From assembly GCF_013868155.1 (NCBI RefSeq), contig NZ_JACEOG010000001.1, positions 2,046,001 to 2,110,000 on the forward strand: a stretch of 64,000 bases of DNA, written 5' to 3'. The position numbers were made by a program, and so were the translations under genes. The notes beneath the pieces are model-generated. The model made no database searches and was not told the DNA's origin. It saw only the letters and a program-made list of their open reading frames with translations. Below, piece after piece: positions 16,971 to 25,783 of the stretch (position 1 is the first letter of the stretch; each line of letters starts with the position of its first letter). This DNA comes from Aeromicrobium phoceense (lineage in GTDB: Bacteria > Actinomycetota > Actinomycetes > Propionibacteriales > Nocardioidaceae).

Positions 16971-19448
16971 TCAGTCTGGCACGTTTCGCGCGCCCGGCAG
17001 CGTGGCTGCGGCCGATGAGACTCCTGTGATCGGCTGGCCGACCGGAGTGCCCGACGCGTCGCGCCGCTCGACGACCTCGGGGAGGTCGACCGGCGAGCCG
17101 CTCGCGGCGGACGCGACGGGCATGCCGTCGCCGACCCACGCGAACACCAGGGCGTCCTCGCCGCTGAGCAGCCGCTGGCAGCGCACGCCGCCGGTACCGC
17201 GCCCCTTGCCGGGGTAGACGGCGAAGGGCGAGACCTTGACCGAGCCGGCCTGGGTCCCCGGAAGGGCGGAGGAGCTGCCGGCGACGGTGACCACGTGGGC
17301 CGACTCGACGTCGGAGACGGCGCCGAACGCGACGACGTGGGCGCCCGCGCCGAGCTTCACGCCCGCGACGCCACCGCCGCTGCGGCCCTGGGGACGCACG
17401 AGCGACGCGGGGAAGTGCAGCAGCTGCGCCTCGGACGTGACGAACGCGAGCTCCTCCTCGCCGGTGACCAGCGGGACGGCGCCCACGACCCGGTCGCCGT
17501 CGTCGAGCCGGATGAGCTCCCACGAGTCGCGGTTGGACAGGTGCTCGGGCTTGACCCTCTTGACGATGCCGTCACGGGTGCCGAGCGCGAGGCCGGGTAC
17601 GTCCTCGGCGAAGGTCATCAGGGTCAGCGCGTCGCCGTCGAGGCTCAGCAGCTCACCCAGCGGGACACCGCCCTGCAGGCGCGGGGAGTCGGCCGTGGGC
17701 GGCAGCGCCGGGAGGTCGATGACGTCGAGGCGGTGGACGGAGCCGGCCGACGTGACCACGCCGACCTGGCCCCGCGCCGTGGCGCGGACGGCCGCCACGA
17801 CGGTGTCGTGCTTGGCCCGGCGGCCGTGATCGCCGAGCGGCTCGGCGTCGGACGTGCGCGCGACGAGGCCGGTGGAGGACAGCAGCACCCAGCACGGGGC
17901 GTCGGGCACCTCGAGCGACCCGCCGGCCGCGGCCGGGGCGGGGACGCCGGCGGACTCGAGAAGGACGGTGCGTCGCGGGGTGCCGAACTGCTGCGCCATC
18001 TGGGCCAGCTCGTCGCCGACCAGGCCCCGCAGCACGCTCTCGTCGGCGAGGATCGCGTCGAGCGCCTCGATCTGGCGGCGCAGCTCGTCGGCCTCGCGCT
18101 CCAGCTCCAGGCGCGAGAACTTCGTGAGGCGACCCAGCTGCAGGTCGAGGATGTAGTCGGCCTGGAGCTCGGACAGGTCGAAGACGGAGATCAGTCGTCC
18201 ACGGGCCTCGCCGCGGTTCTCCGACGAGCGGATCAGCTGGATGACCTCGTCGATGTCGAGGATCGCGACGAGCAGGCCGTCAACGAGGTGCAGCCGGTCG
18301 GCCGCCTTGCCCCGGCGGTAGGTGGTGCGCCGACGGACGACGTCGATGCGGTGGTCGAGGTAGACCGTGAGCATCTCGCGCAGGCCGAGGGTGCGCGGCT
18401 GGCCGTCGACCAGGGCGACCGCGTTGATGCCGAAGGAGGACTCCAGCGGCGTCTGGCGGTACAGCTGCTCCAGCAGCGCCTCGGGGACGATGCCGTTCTT
18501 GATCTCGATGACCAGGCGCAGGCCGTTCTTGCGGTCGGTGAGGTTCTTCAGGTCGGAGATGCCCTGGATCTTCTTGGCCTGGACGAGCTTCTTGATCGAC
18601 TCGATGACCTTCTCGGGGCCCACGTTGTAGGGCAGCTCGGTGACGACGATGCCCTTCTTGCGCGCGGTGACGCTCTCGACGCGCGTCGTGGCGCGCATCT
18701 TGAACGAGCCGTTGCCGGTGGCGTACGCGTCGCGGATGCCGTCGAGCCCCACGATCTTGCCGCCGGTGGGCAGGTCGGGGCCCGGCACGAAGCGCATGAG
18801 CGCGTCGAGGTCGGCGTCGGGGTGCGCGATGAGGTGGCGCAGCGCCTGCACGACCTCGATGAGGTTGTGCGGCGCGATGTTCGTGGCCATGCCCACGGCG
18901 ATGCCGGACGCGCCGTTGACCAGCAGGTGCGGGATCGCGGCCGGGAGCACGGTGGGCTCCTGGAGCCGGCCGTCGTAGTTCGGCTTGAAGTCGACCGTGT
19001 CCTCGTCGAGCGACTCGGTCATCGCCTCGGCGGCCCGGTCCATCCGGATCTCGGTGTACCGCATCGCGGCCGGCGGGTCGTCGGGCGAGCCGAAGTTGCC
19101 GTGACCGTCGAGCAGGGGCAGGCGCAGCGACCAGGGCTGGACGAGGCGCACGAGCGCGTCGTAGATGGCGCTGTCGCCGTGCGGGTGCAGCTTGCCCATG
19201 ACCTCGCCCACGGGGCGGGCGCTCTTGACGTGGGGCCGGTCGGGCCGCAGGCCCATGTCGTCCATCGTGTAGAGGATGCGCCGCTGGACGGGCTTCATCC
19301 CGTCGCGCGCGTCGGGCAGGGCCCGCGCATAGATCACCGAGTAGGCGTACTCGAGGAAGCTCGAGCGCATCTCGTCGCCGACGTCGGTGTCGAGGATGTG
19401 CTCCTCGAAGTCCACGGTCTCGATGCCTGATCCACTCACGCGGGCCAT
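16971..19448 (-). CDS. parC: DNA topoisomerase IV / gyrase-type subunit A (ParC)
   Basis: 825 residues. The breakage-reunion domain has YARALPDARDGMKPVQRRI, the quinolone-site segment HPHGDSAIYDALVRL and the catalytic Tyr 131 in AAMRYTEIRM. Coiled-coil tower and a C-terminal beta-propeller follow; the GyrA-box Q(R/K)RGG(K/R)G is not seen in perfect form, which fits ParC better than GyrA. Works with ParE, encoded 3 kb away in the opposite orientation. ATG 19448 has GGGAGA just upstream. It heads the operon with the LprG-like lipoprotein, MFS exporter and carbonic anhydrase. Confidence 0.93.
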   Translation of the reverse strand: MARVSGSGIETVDFEEHILDTDVGDEMRSSFLEYAYSVIYARALPDARDGMKPVQRRILYTMDDMGLRPDRPHVKSARPVGEVMGKLHPHGDSAIYDALVRLVQPWSLRLPLLDGHGNFGSPDDPPAAMRYTEIRMDRAAEAMTESLDEDTVDFKPNYDGRLQEPTVLPAAIPHLLVNGASGIAVGMATNIAPHNLIEVVQALRHLIAHPDADLDALMRFVPGPDLPTGGKIVGLDGIRDAYATGNGSFKMRATTRVESVTARKKGIVVTELPYNVGPEKVIESIKKLVQAKKIQGISDLKNLTDRKNGLRLVIEIKNGIVPEALLEQLYRQTPLESSFGINAVALVDGQPRTLGLREMLTVYLDHRIDVVRRRTTYRRGKAADRLHLVDGLLVAILDIDEVIQLIRSSENRGEARGRLISVFDLSELQADYILDLQLGRLTKFSRLELEREADELRRQIEALDAILADESVLRGLVGDELAQMAQQFGTPRRTVLLESAGVPAPAAAGGSLEVPDAPCWVLLSSTGLVARTSDAEPLGDHGRRAKHDTVVAAVRATARGQVGVVTSAGSVHRLDVIDLPALPPTADSPRLQGGVPLGELLSLDGDALTLMTFAEDVPGLALGTRDGIVKRVKPEHLSNRDSWELIRLDDGDRVVGAVPLVTGEEELAFVTSEAQLLHFPASLVRPQGRSGGGVAGVKLGAGAHVVAFGAVSDVESAHVVTVAGSSSALPGTQAGSVKVSPFAVYPGKGRGTGGVRCQRLLSGEDALVFAWVGDGMPVASAASGSPVDLPEVVERRDASGTPVGQPITGVSSAAATLPGARNVPD

Positions 19449-19497
19449 TCTCCCGCGCCGCGTCGCCGGGGGTGCGCCCGACCCGCCGCTCGCGGGG

Positions 19498-19503
19498 TAG
19501 GTT
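19498..19503 (+). promoter_or_regulatory. -10 element TAGGTT, leaderless start
   Basis: TAGGTT is followed by seven bases and GTG 19511. It lies in the 62-bp gap shared with divergent parC. Confidence 0.6.
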
Positions 19504-19510
19504 TGTGCCC

Positions 19511-22234
19511 GTGAGTGGCAGCGAACCGGTCGAGATGGCGAGCCTGATGCCCCACCCGGTCCCCGCATGGGAGGCCGATGTCCTGCTGAAGGACGGGCGC
19601 GTCGCGCAGATCCGCCCCATCGTCCCCGAGGACGCCCCGCGGTTCGTGGAGTTCTACGACCGCGTCTCCGCCGAGTCCAAGTACTTCCGCTTCTTCGCGC
19701 CCTACCCGCGGCTCTCCGACCGCGACGTGGCGCGCTTCACCACCGTCGACCACGACCGGCGCGTGGCCTTCGTGGTCACGCAGCAGGACGACATCATCGC
19801 CGTCGGCCGCTATGACGCCGTCTCCGACGAGGAGGCCGAGGTCGCGTTCCTCGTCGAGGACGCCCACCAGGGCCGCGGCATCGGCCAGCTGCTGCTGGAG
19901 CACCTCGCCCAGGCAGGACGCGAGCGCGGCTTCACCGAGTTCATCGCCGAGGTCCTGCCCGAGAACGTCCGGATGCTGCAGGTCTTCCGGGAGATGGGCT
20001 ACACGATCAGCGGCACGCTCGAGGACGGCGTGCAGCGGCTGACGTTCGAGATCAACCCCACCGACTCCGCGCTGGGCGTCATGCGCTCGCGCGAGCAGCG
20101 GGCCGAGGCCGCCTCGATCGCCCGGATCTTCGGGGCCCGCAGCGTGGCCGTGGTCGGTGCCAGCCGCCGCCAGGGGTCGATCGGCCAGGCAATGGTCCGC
20201 AACCTCGTGCTCGGCGACTACGGCGGCACCGTCTACGCCGTGAACTCCCAGGCCGAGGCCGTGTCGGGCCTGACGGCCTACCCGACCGTGCGCGACATCC
20301 CCGGCGACGTCGAGATCGCGATCGTCGCCGTCCCGGCCGAGCACGTGAACGACGTCGTCCTGGACTGCGCCGCGAAGGGCGTCCACGGTCTCGTGGTGAT
20401 CTCCGCCGGCTTCGCCGAGGAGGGCCCCGAGGGCCGCGCACGCCAGCAGGAGCTGCTGCACTCGTGCCGCATCCACGGCCTGCGCCTGATCGGCCCCAAC
20501 TGCCTGGGCATCATCAACACGGCGTCCGACGTGCAGCTCAACGCCTCGCTGTCGGCCACCATGCCCCCGCCCGGGCGCGCCGGCTTCTTCTGCCAGTCCG
20601 GTGCCCTCGGCTCGGCCATCCTCGAGACCGTCGCCGCGCGCGGGCTGGGGCTGTCCACCTTCGTCTCGGCCGGCAACCGCGCCGACGTCTCGGGCAACGA
20701 CCTCCTGCAGTACTGGCAGCAGGACGACAGCACCGACGTGGTCCTGCTGTACCTCGAGTCCATCGGCAACCCGCGCAAGTTCTCGCGCCTCGCCCGCCGC
20801 GTCTCGGAGGTCAAGCCGATCGTCGCGGTGAAGTCGGGCCGGTCCACCCAGGGCGTGCCCGTCGGCCACACCGTGCGTCGCAGCTCGGCGCCGCAGCAGG
20901 CCGTCGACGCGATGTTCCGCCAGGCCGGCGTCATCCAGGTGGAGAACCTCGACGAGATGTTCGACGTCGCCCAGCTACTGGCCCACCAGCCGCTGCCGCG
21001 CGGCAACCGGATCGCGGTGGTCGGCAACTCCGACGCCGTCGGCCTGATCGTCACCGACGCCGCCAAGTCGCAGGGCCTGCAGGTCGCCCCGCCGATCGCG
21101 CTGGGCGCCACCGCCGGCGCCGAGGAGTTCGAGGTCGCCATCGAGGCCGCGCTCGCACGTCCCGACGTCGACGCCCTCGTCGTGGTCTACACGCCTCCGA
21201 TCACCACCGACAGCGATGCCGTCGCCCAGGTGCTCGCCGCCATCGGCGAGCAGTCCGACAAGCCGATCGTCTCCACGTTCCTGGCCAGCAAGGGCATCCC
21301 GGTGCTGCTGCGGGTGCCCGACCTCGAGGGCGGCTCGGCCGGCCGCGGCTCGGTGCCGTCCTACGCCGCGCCCGAGGCGGCGGTCAAGGCGCTCGCCCGG
21401 GCCGTCAACTACGCCGAGTGGGCCGCGCGCGACCACGGTGAGTACCACGTGGCCGCCGAGCACCGCTCGGGCGACGCGAAGGCCCTCATCCGCGACGTGC
21501 TGACGATCGCCCCGCGCGGCGCCGTGCTGTCCACCGAGCAGGTCCACTACCTGCTGTCTTGCTACGGCATCGACCTGTGGACCTGGACGAACGTGCACAG
21601 CAAGGAGGAGGCCGTCGCGGCCGGCGAGAAGCTCGGCTGGGACGTCGTTCTCAAGGCCGGCAGCGAGCACCTGCGTGCCCGTCCCGACCTCGCCCACGTC
21701 TGGCGCGGCATCCACGACGCGCAGGACATGGCGGAGGCGTGGGACGAGATGACCACCTGGAGCGGCATCCGGGCCGACACCACCTTCTTCGTGCAGCGGT
21801 CCGCGCCCGCCGGCGTCCAGGTGGCCTTCCGCGCCACTGAGGACCGGCTCTTCGGCCCGCTCGTCTCCTTCGGCATCGCCGGCGCGCCGAGCGAGCTGCT
21901 CGAGGACCGCAGCTACGGCATCCCGCCCCTCACCGACGTCGACGCGCGCACCATGGTCAGCGGCATCCGCGCCGCGCCCCTGCTCTTCGGGCACCACGGC
22001 AGCGAGCCGGTCGACGTGGCCGCCCTCGAGGACATCGTGCTGCGTCTCGCTGCGCTGAAGGACGACCTGCCCGAGGTCGTCTCGCTCGACCTGGAGCCGG
22101 TGCTCGTCAACCCCGACGGGTACACCGCCCTGAGTGCGCGCGCCAAGGTGATCCCCTCGTCCGACAGCCGGGGCGACTGGTTCGTCCGGCGGCTGAGCCA
22201 GCCTGATGCAGCGGCGGATACGCTGGGTCGGTGA
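19511..22234 (+). CDS. Pat-type protein: GNAT acetyltransferase fused to NDP-forming acyl-CoA synthetase
   Basis: 907 residues. An N-terminal GNAT domain (about 30-190; VEDAHQGRGIGQLLLEHL binds acetyl-CoA) is followed by a CoA-binding Rossmann domain (FGARSVAVVGASRRQGSIG), a ligase domain and a C-terminal ATP-grasp domain. The GNAT-first order is that of Streptomyces PatA, reversed from enterobacterial Pat. Such enzymes acetylate a lysine of AMP-forming acyl-CoA synthetases. The synthetase phospho-His motif (usually SHTGALAG) reads GHTVRRSSA, so His is kept but its surroundings are changed, suggesting a regulatory rather than catalytic synthetase part. Start chosen from the upstream TAGGTT. 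Confidence 0.88.
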   Translation: MSGSEPVEMASLMPHPVPAWEADVLLKDGRVAQIRPIVPEDAPRFVEFYDRVSAESKYFRFFAPYPRLSDRDVARFTTVDHDRRVAFVVTQQDDIIAVGRYDAVSDEEAEVAFLVEDAHQGRGIGQLLLEHLAQAGRERGFTEFIAEVLPENVRMLQVFREMGYTISGTLEDGVQRLTFEINPTDSALGVMRSREQRAEAASIARIFGARSVAVVGASRRQGSIGQAMVRNLVLGDYGGTVYAVNSQAEAVSGLTAYPTVRDIPGDVEIAIVAVPAEHVNDVVLDCAAKGVHGLVVISAGFAEEGPEGRARQQELLHSCRIHGLRLIGPNCLGIINTASDVQLNASLSATMPPPGRAGFFCQSGALGSAILETVAARGLGLSTFVSAGNRADVSGNDLLQYWQQDDSTDVVLLYLESIGNPRKFSRLARRVSEVKPIVAVKSGRSTQGVPVGHTVRRSSAPQQAVDAMFRQAGVIQVENLDEMFDVAQLLAHQPLPRGNRIAVVGNSDAVGLIVTDAAKSQGLQVAPPIALGATAGAEEFEVAIEAALARPDVDALVVVYTPPITTDSDAVAQVLAAIGEQSDKPIVSTFLASKGIPVLLRVPDLEGGSAGRGSVPSYAAPEAAVKALARAVNYAEWAARDHGEYHVAAEHRSGDAKALIRDVLTIAPRGAVLSTEQVHYLLSCYGIDLWTWTNVHSKEEAVAAGEKLGWDVVLKAGSEHLRARPDLAHVWRGIHDAQDMAEAWDEMTTWSGIRADTTFFVQRSAPAGVQVAFRATEDRLFGPLVSFGIAGAPSELLEDRSYGIPPLTDVDARTMVSGIRAAPLLFGHHGSEPVDVAALEDIVLRLAALKDDLPEVVSLDLEPVLVNPDGYTALSARAKVIPSSDSRGDWFVRRLSQPDAAADTLGR
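22219..22224 (+). promoter_or_regulatory. -10 element TACGCT inside the end of the pat gene
   Basis: TACGCT plus six bases precedes GTG 22231, within the last codons of the upstream gene. It would give the DUF5998-phosphodiesterase-tdk group its own leaderless promoter. Confidence 0.5.
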
Positions 22235-22806
22235 CGCAGACCAGGGACCGGACGAAGGACCTCTATGAGTCGATCTCGCGCAGCGGGTACTACCCGGAGA
22301 TCGTCGCGGGAGCGCTCGAGGACGCACTGGCGGCCGAGCCCGTGGAGTCGTTCGTCGTGCACCACGAGCCCACGTTCGACCGCGAGGAGATCCGCCGACA
22401 CATGTCGGTCCTCGTCCTCACGCCCACGCGCCTGCTCCTGACGCACACCGACGAGCACCCCGGCGACACGCTGCTGCCGAAGCCCTACACGTCCACGTCC
22501 GTCGAGGCGGTGCCGCTGTCGCGCGTGTCCGGCGTCGTCGTCACGCGGATGGTGTCGGCACAGACGCAGCAGCTGGAGGAGGCCCTCCTCACGATCGGCT
22601 GGGGCGCCGTCGCGCGCGTCGAGCTCGAGCCCGCCCGCTGCGACGATCCCGAGTGCGAGGCCGACCACGGCTACACCGGATCGATCAGCGGCGACGACTT
22701 CTCGCTGCGGCTCAGCGCCGCGGCCGAGGGCGGCGCCGCGGTCGTGGGCCTGCTGGAGTTCGCCCGCGCGCTGACCGCGGCCACGACCGTTACCGAGGCT
22801 CGATGA
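22231..22806 (+). CDS. DUF5998 family protein
   Basis: 191 residues, soluble. Features include SISRSGYYPEIVAGALEDAL near the start and VESFVVHHEPTFDREEIRRH, and a loop CDDPECEADHGYTGSISGDD with Cys/His that could hold a metal. It matches the uncharacterised actinobacterial DUF5998 group. The GTG overlaps the previous stop and its own stop overlaps the next ATG (ATGA), so it is coupled to the phosphodiesterase gene. Confidence 0.75.
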   Translation: MTQTRDRTKDLYESISRSGYYPEIVAGALEDALAAEPVESFVVHHEPTFDREEIRRHMSVLVLTPTRLLLTHTDEHPGDTLLPKPYTSTSVEAVPLSRVSGVVVTRMVSAQTQQLEEALLTIGWGAVARVELEPARCDDPECEADHGYTGSISGDDFSLRLSAAAEGGAAVVGLLEFARALTAATTVTEAR

Positions 22807-23894
22807 CCGCGCCGCACGCCGGCATCCACGAGGTGATGACCTCGGTGGGCGGCGCCCTCGGCGTGCCGGGCTTCACCGACGTCCTCGGGCTGCCCGAGTC
22901 CCGGCGCTACGTCGTGATGCTCGTCGACGGTCTCGGACTCGACCTGCTGCGCGAGCACGCCGACCTGGCGCCGTTCCTGTCGTCGTGCCTCAACGTGGAG
23001 AACGTGCTGGCGGGAATCCCCTCGACCACCTCGGTGAGCCTGACCTCGCTGGGCACGGGCCTGCTTCCCGGACAGCACGGCATGGCCGGCTACACGTGCC
23101 GCATCCCGGGCACGTCCCGCTTCCTCAACACGCTCAAGTGGGACGACCGCATCGTCCCCGAGCAGTGGCAGCCGCACCCCACGGTCCTGAGCCGGCTGGC
23201 CGACGAGGGGATCGCGGTCACCGTGGTCAACGACGACAGGTTCGAGCTGAGCGGCCTCACGCGCGTGAGCCAGCGCGGCGTGCCCTTCGTGGGCGTCCGC
23301 CACGCGTGGGACCGTCTCGCGGCCGTCGTGGAGGCAGTGGAGCGTGACGACCGCGCGCTGGTGTACGCCTACGAGTCCGCCGTCGACCACACGGGCCACG
23401 GCTCGGGCGTCGACTCCGACGAGTGGCGCAAGGCGCTCGTCGAGGTCGACCGCGACGTCGCCGACCTGCGCGCGGCCCTGCCGCCCGACGTGGTCCTGCT
23501 CGTCACCGCCGACCACGGCATGGTGGACGTGCCGATGGAGGGCCGATTCGACCTCGTCGACCACCCGAAGCTGCGCGACGACGTGGTGCTGGTCGCCGGC
23601 GAGGCCCGGTTCCGTCACGTGCACACGCGCTCGGGTGCCGAGGCGAAGGTCGCCGCCCGCTGGCGTTCCGCGCTCGGTGACCGGGTGGAGGTCCGGCTGC
23701 GCGACGAAGCCGAGGAGTGGTTCGGTCCGATCGACCCGGCCGTCCGCGCTCGCTTCGGCGACGTGGTGGTGGCTGCGCTCGACGACTTCGCCGTCTTCGC
23801 CTCCGACGCCTTCTCCGTGGAGCTGCTGCTGCGCGGCTTCCACGGCTCGATCACCCCCCGGGAGCGACGCATCCCGGTCCTCGTGGCGGGCTGA
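22803..23894 (+). CDS. Alkaline phosphatase superfamily phosphodiesterase/pyrophosphatase
   Basis: 363 residues, no signal peptide, so cytosolic. Metal and nucleophile motifs are all present: VMLVDGLGLDL (Asp), AGIPSTTSVSLTSL (nucleophile Thr), AVDHTGHGSG (Asp, His, His) and TADHGMVD (Asp, His). This is the two-zinc site of nucleotide pyrophosphatase/phosphodiesterases. The substrate is unknown; a nucleotide or nucleotide-sugar is possible. Coupled to DUF5998 by an ATGA overlap and three bases from thymidine kinase, which hints at a nucleotide link. Confidence 0.88.
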   Translation: MTAPHAGIHEVMTSVGGALGVPGFTDVLGLPESRRYVVMLVDGLGLDLLREHADLAPFLSSCLNVENVLAGIPSTTSVSLTSLGTGLLPGQHGMAGYTCRIPGTSRFLNTLKWDDRIVPEQWQPHPTVLSRLADEGIAVTVVNDDRFELSGLTRVSQRGVPFVGVRHAWDRLAAVVEAVERDDRALVYAYESAVDHTGHGSGVDSDEWRKALVEVDRDVADLRAALPPDVVLLVTADHGMVDVPMEGRFDLVDHPKLRDDVVLVAGEARFRHVHTRSGAEAKVAARWRSALGDRVEVRLRDEAEEWFGPIDPAVRARFGDVVVAALDDFAVFASDAFSVELLLRGFHGSITPRERRIPVLVAG

Positions 23895-23897
23895 CCC

Positions 23898-24551
23898 GTG
23901 GCGGAACTGGTCTTCTACTCGGGCACGATGGACTCGGGCAAGAGCACGCTGGCGCTCCAGCTCGACCACAACCACCGCGCCCGCGGCCGGGTGGGCCGCA
24001 TCTACTCCTCGCACGACCGCGCGGGCGCCGCCACGCTCTCGAGCCGGCTCGGCCTCTCGACCCCGGCGATCGAGGTGGCCGAGGACCTCGACTTCTGGGC
24101 CGACGTCGTCGGCGAGCTGACCGGGGGAGCCCGGATCGACTACCTCGTGTGCGACGAGGCGCAGTTCTACACCAGCGCGCAGGTCGACCAGCTGGCCAAG
24201 GTGGCCGACGAGCTGGCGATCGACGTGTTCTGCTTCGGCATCCTCACCGACTTCCGCACCCACCTGTTCAGCGGGTCCCAGCGGCTCGTGGAGATCGCCG
24301 ACCGGGTGCTGACGCTGCAGGTGGAGGCGCTGTGCTGGTGCGGCGCCCGTGCCACGCACAACGCCCGCACCGAGGACGGCGAGATGGTCACCGAGGGCGA
24401 GGTGATCGTCGTGGGCGACGTCGAGGATCCCGACCGACCGACACCCCAGGTCGGCTACGAGGTGCTGTGCCGCCGGCACCACCGCAAGCGGATGACCGCC
24501 GCGCGGGCCAAGGCCGGGGCGTTGTCGCCCGACGTCCTGCCGTTCGACTGA
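23898..24551 (+). CDS. tdk: Thymidine kinase (type II)
   Basis: 217 residues. Walker A YSGTMDSGKSTL, the catalytic Glu in VCDEAQFY, the lasso/zinc Cys of LCWCGARATHNAR and YEVLCRRHH all mark the zinc-containing type II enzyme that phosphorylates thymidine with ATP in salvage. It starts with GTG three bases after the phosphodiesterase gene. The TGA stop is the first base triplet of a repeat element that leads into a tandem array before convergent sepH. Confidence 0.94.
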   Translation: MAELVFYSGTMDSGKSTLALQLDHNHRARGRVGRIYSSHDRAGAATLSSRLGLSTPAIEVAEDLDFWADVVGELTGGARIDYLVCDEAQFYTSAQVDQLAKVADELAIDVFCFGILTDFRTHLFSGSQRLVEIADRVLTLQVEALCWCGARATHNARTEDGEMVTEGEVIVVGDVEDPDRPTPQVGYEVLCRRHHRKRMTAARAKAGALSPDVLPFD

Positions 24552-24620
24552 TCTCGATACGCCCCCGCAAGCGGGAGGTGCCCCCACGACTCGCTGCGCT
24601 CGTCGGCACTCGATCACCGG
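24549..24620. repeat. Dispersed extragenic palindromic element, copy 2
   Basis: Starts TGATCTCGATACGC at the tdk stop and ends GGCACTCGATCACCGG. It is longer than the other copies because of an internal segment with a small hairpin (CCCGC/GCGGG). Confidence 0.75.
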
Positions 24621-24749
24621 AGTCGCACCCCGGTGGACCGGGTCGAGACGTGTGTTGGCACTCGATCACCGGAGGCGCCTCCGGGTGGGCCGGGTCGAGA
24701 CGTGCGTTGGCACTCGATCACCGGAGGCCATCCCGGTGGTCGAGTGCGC
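24605..24749. repeat. 52-bp tandem direct repeat, 2.8 copies
   Basis: Units begin with GGCACTCGATCACCGGAG at 24605, 24657 and 24709, an exact 52-bp period. Units one and two are alike over their full length; the third diverges after CCCGGTGG. The unit start is also the right end of the dispersed element, so the array seems to have grown from it. Confidence 0.85.
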
Positions 24750-24779
24750 CGCGAGGAACGAGCGGCGTGTATCGAGACC
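24733..24779. repeat. Inverted member of the dispersed element
   Basis: Begins CCGGTGGTCGAGTGCG and ends TGTATCGAGACC, the reverse complement pattern of the copy at 24549. The pair frames the tandem repeats between convergent tdk and sepH. Confidence 0.65.
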
Positions 24780-24782
24780 CGG

Positions 24783-25661
24783 TCAGTCCGAGGAGCCGCC
24801 GAACATGATCTCGTCCCAGCTCGGGACGGAGCGGCGCGAGTGCTTCTTGCGGGGCTTGGGTGTGTCGGGGACCGCGATGCGCTCCTCGAGCGCCTGGTCC
24901 TCCACGTCCTCGACGACCTCCTCGGCCGGCTCCTCGAAGACGGCCTGCTCGAGCGCTCGGCGGTCGCGGGCCTCCTTGATGGAGCGCACCAGCGGAGCGT
25001 GGTCGGTCGGCTCGGCGATCGCGCCGCCGTAGCCCTCGGGGGCGTCCGTGACGAGGTCGGCCAGCGCCATGTCGTGCTGGTCCTGGGTGGCGAGGTCGCC
25101 CACGAGGCCACGGGCGGCGTCGTCGTCGGCGATGACGTAGCGGCTCTTGGGGTCGTAGAGGAACGACGCGGAGCCGTCCTCGAGGTCGACGCGCACGGTC
25201 CAGCGACCGTCCTCGCGGCGGAACGCGTCCCACGCGGCCTTCTCGGGCGCGATGCCGCGTTCGGCCAGTGCCGCGTCGGCCAGCTCGGCCAGGGCGACGG
25301 CGGCGCCGCCGACGTGCTTGCGGCGCACCGACGTGGCGCGGGCCGACTGGGCCATCCACTCGCGCTCGGCGATGACGGGCACGGCGAAGCCGTGCACCCG
25401 CTCGACCGTGATGCCGGCGGCCTCGGCGACCTCTTCGACCGACTCGCCGCGGCGGATGCGGGTCTGGATGTCTCGGGGGGTGAGCGAACTCTCCATCGGA
25501 ATCTCCATCTGTCCTGAACGACTCGACCCTACGGGGGTGCGGTCAACCAGTGAGGTGAGCCGGCGGTCGATGCTGAGCCGGAAGCGTTCTCCGGTGGTCG
25601 CGTCCCGAGCGACGAGGAATCGCCCGTCGTCGCTGAGTCCCACGGTCGCGAGTTCCCGCAT
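24783..25661 (-). CDS. sepH: Cell-division regulator SepH (DUF3071)
   Basis: 292 residues. N-terminal helix-turn-helix region ([44 protein letters not shown]), an acidic disordered linker, and the conserved C-terminal motif [12 protein letters not shown]. In Streptomyces and mycobacteria SepH binds FtsZ and stimulates its assembly at the septum. It has a leader with GGGGAGG before ATG 25661. It ends four bases after the inverted repeat element that separates it from tdk. Confidence 0.92.
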   Translation of the reverse strand: MRELATVGLSDDGRFLVARDATTGERFRLSIDRRLTSLVDRTPVGSSRSGQMEIPMESSLTPRDIQTRIRRGESVEEVAEAAGITVERVHGFAVPVIAEREWMAQSARATSVRRKHVGGAAVALAELADAALAERGIAPEKAAWDAFRREDGRWTVRVDLEDGSASFLYDPKSRYVIADDDAARGLVGDLATQDQHDMALADLVTDAPEGYGGAIAEPTDHAPLVRSIKEARDRRALEQAVFEEPAEEVVEDVEDQALEERIAVPDTPKPRKKHSRRSVPSWDEIMFGGSSD

Positions 25662-25700
25662 GTTTCGAGCCTCCCCGTGTCGCTTCTGCCACCGACCTCA

Positions 25701-25706
25701 AGGCTA
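25701..25706 (-). promoter_or_regulatory. sepH: -10-like TAGCCT for sepH
   Basis: Minus-strand TAGCCT about 40 bases before the sepH ATG, leaving a leader of roughly 33 nt with the GGGGAGG ribosome site. Confidence 0.4.
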
Positions 25707-25783
25707 GTGAATGCCCGTGGCGATCCCGGGAGACGCGCCGGGTCCGGATGGCTTTTCGGGCCGGGTCCGCGACGGTCCCGCGA

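Noticed and set aside
24605-24760. Possible CRISPR array
   Set aside because: Only three units, with no unique spacers between repeats, 52-bp period fully repeated, and no cas genes nearby; it is a tandem repeat.
25707-25783. Possible hairpin terminator after the MFS gene
   Set aside because: GGTCCGG/CCGGGTCC segments pair only imperfectly and no clean stem could be drawn.
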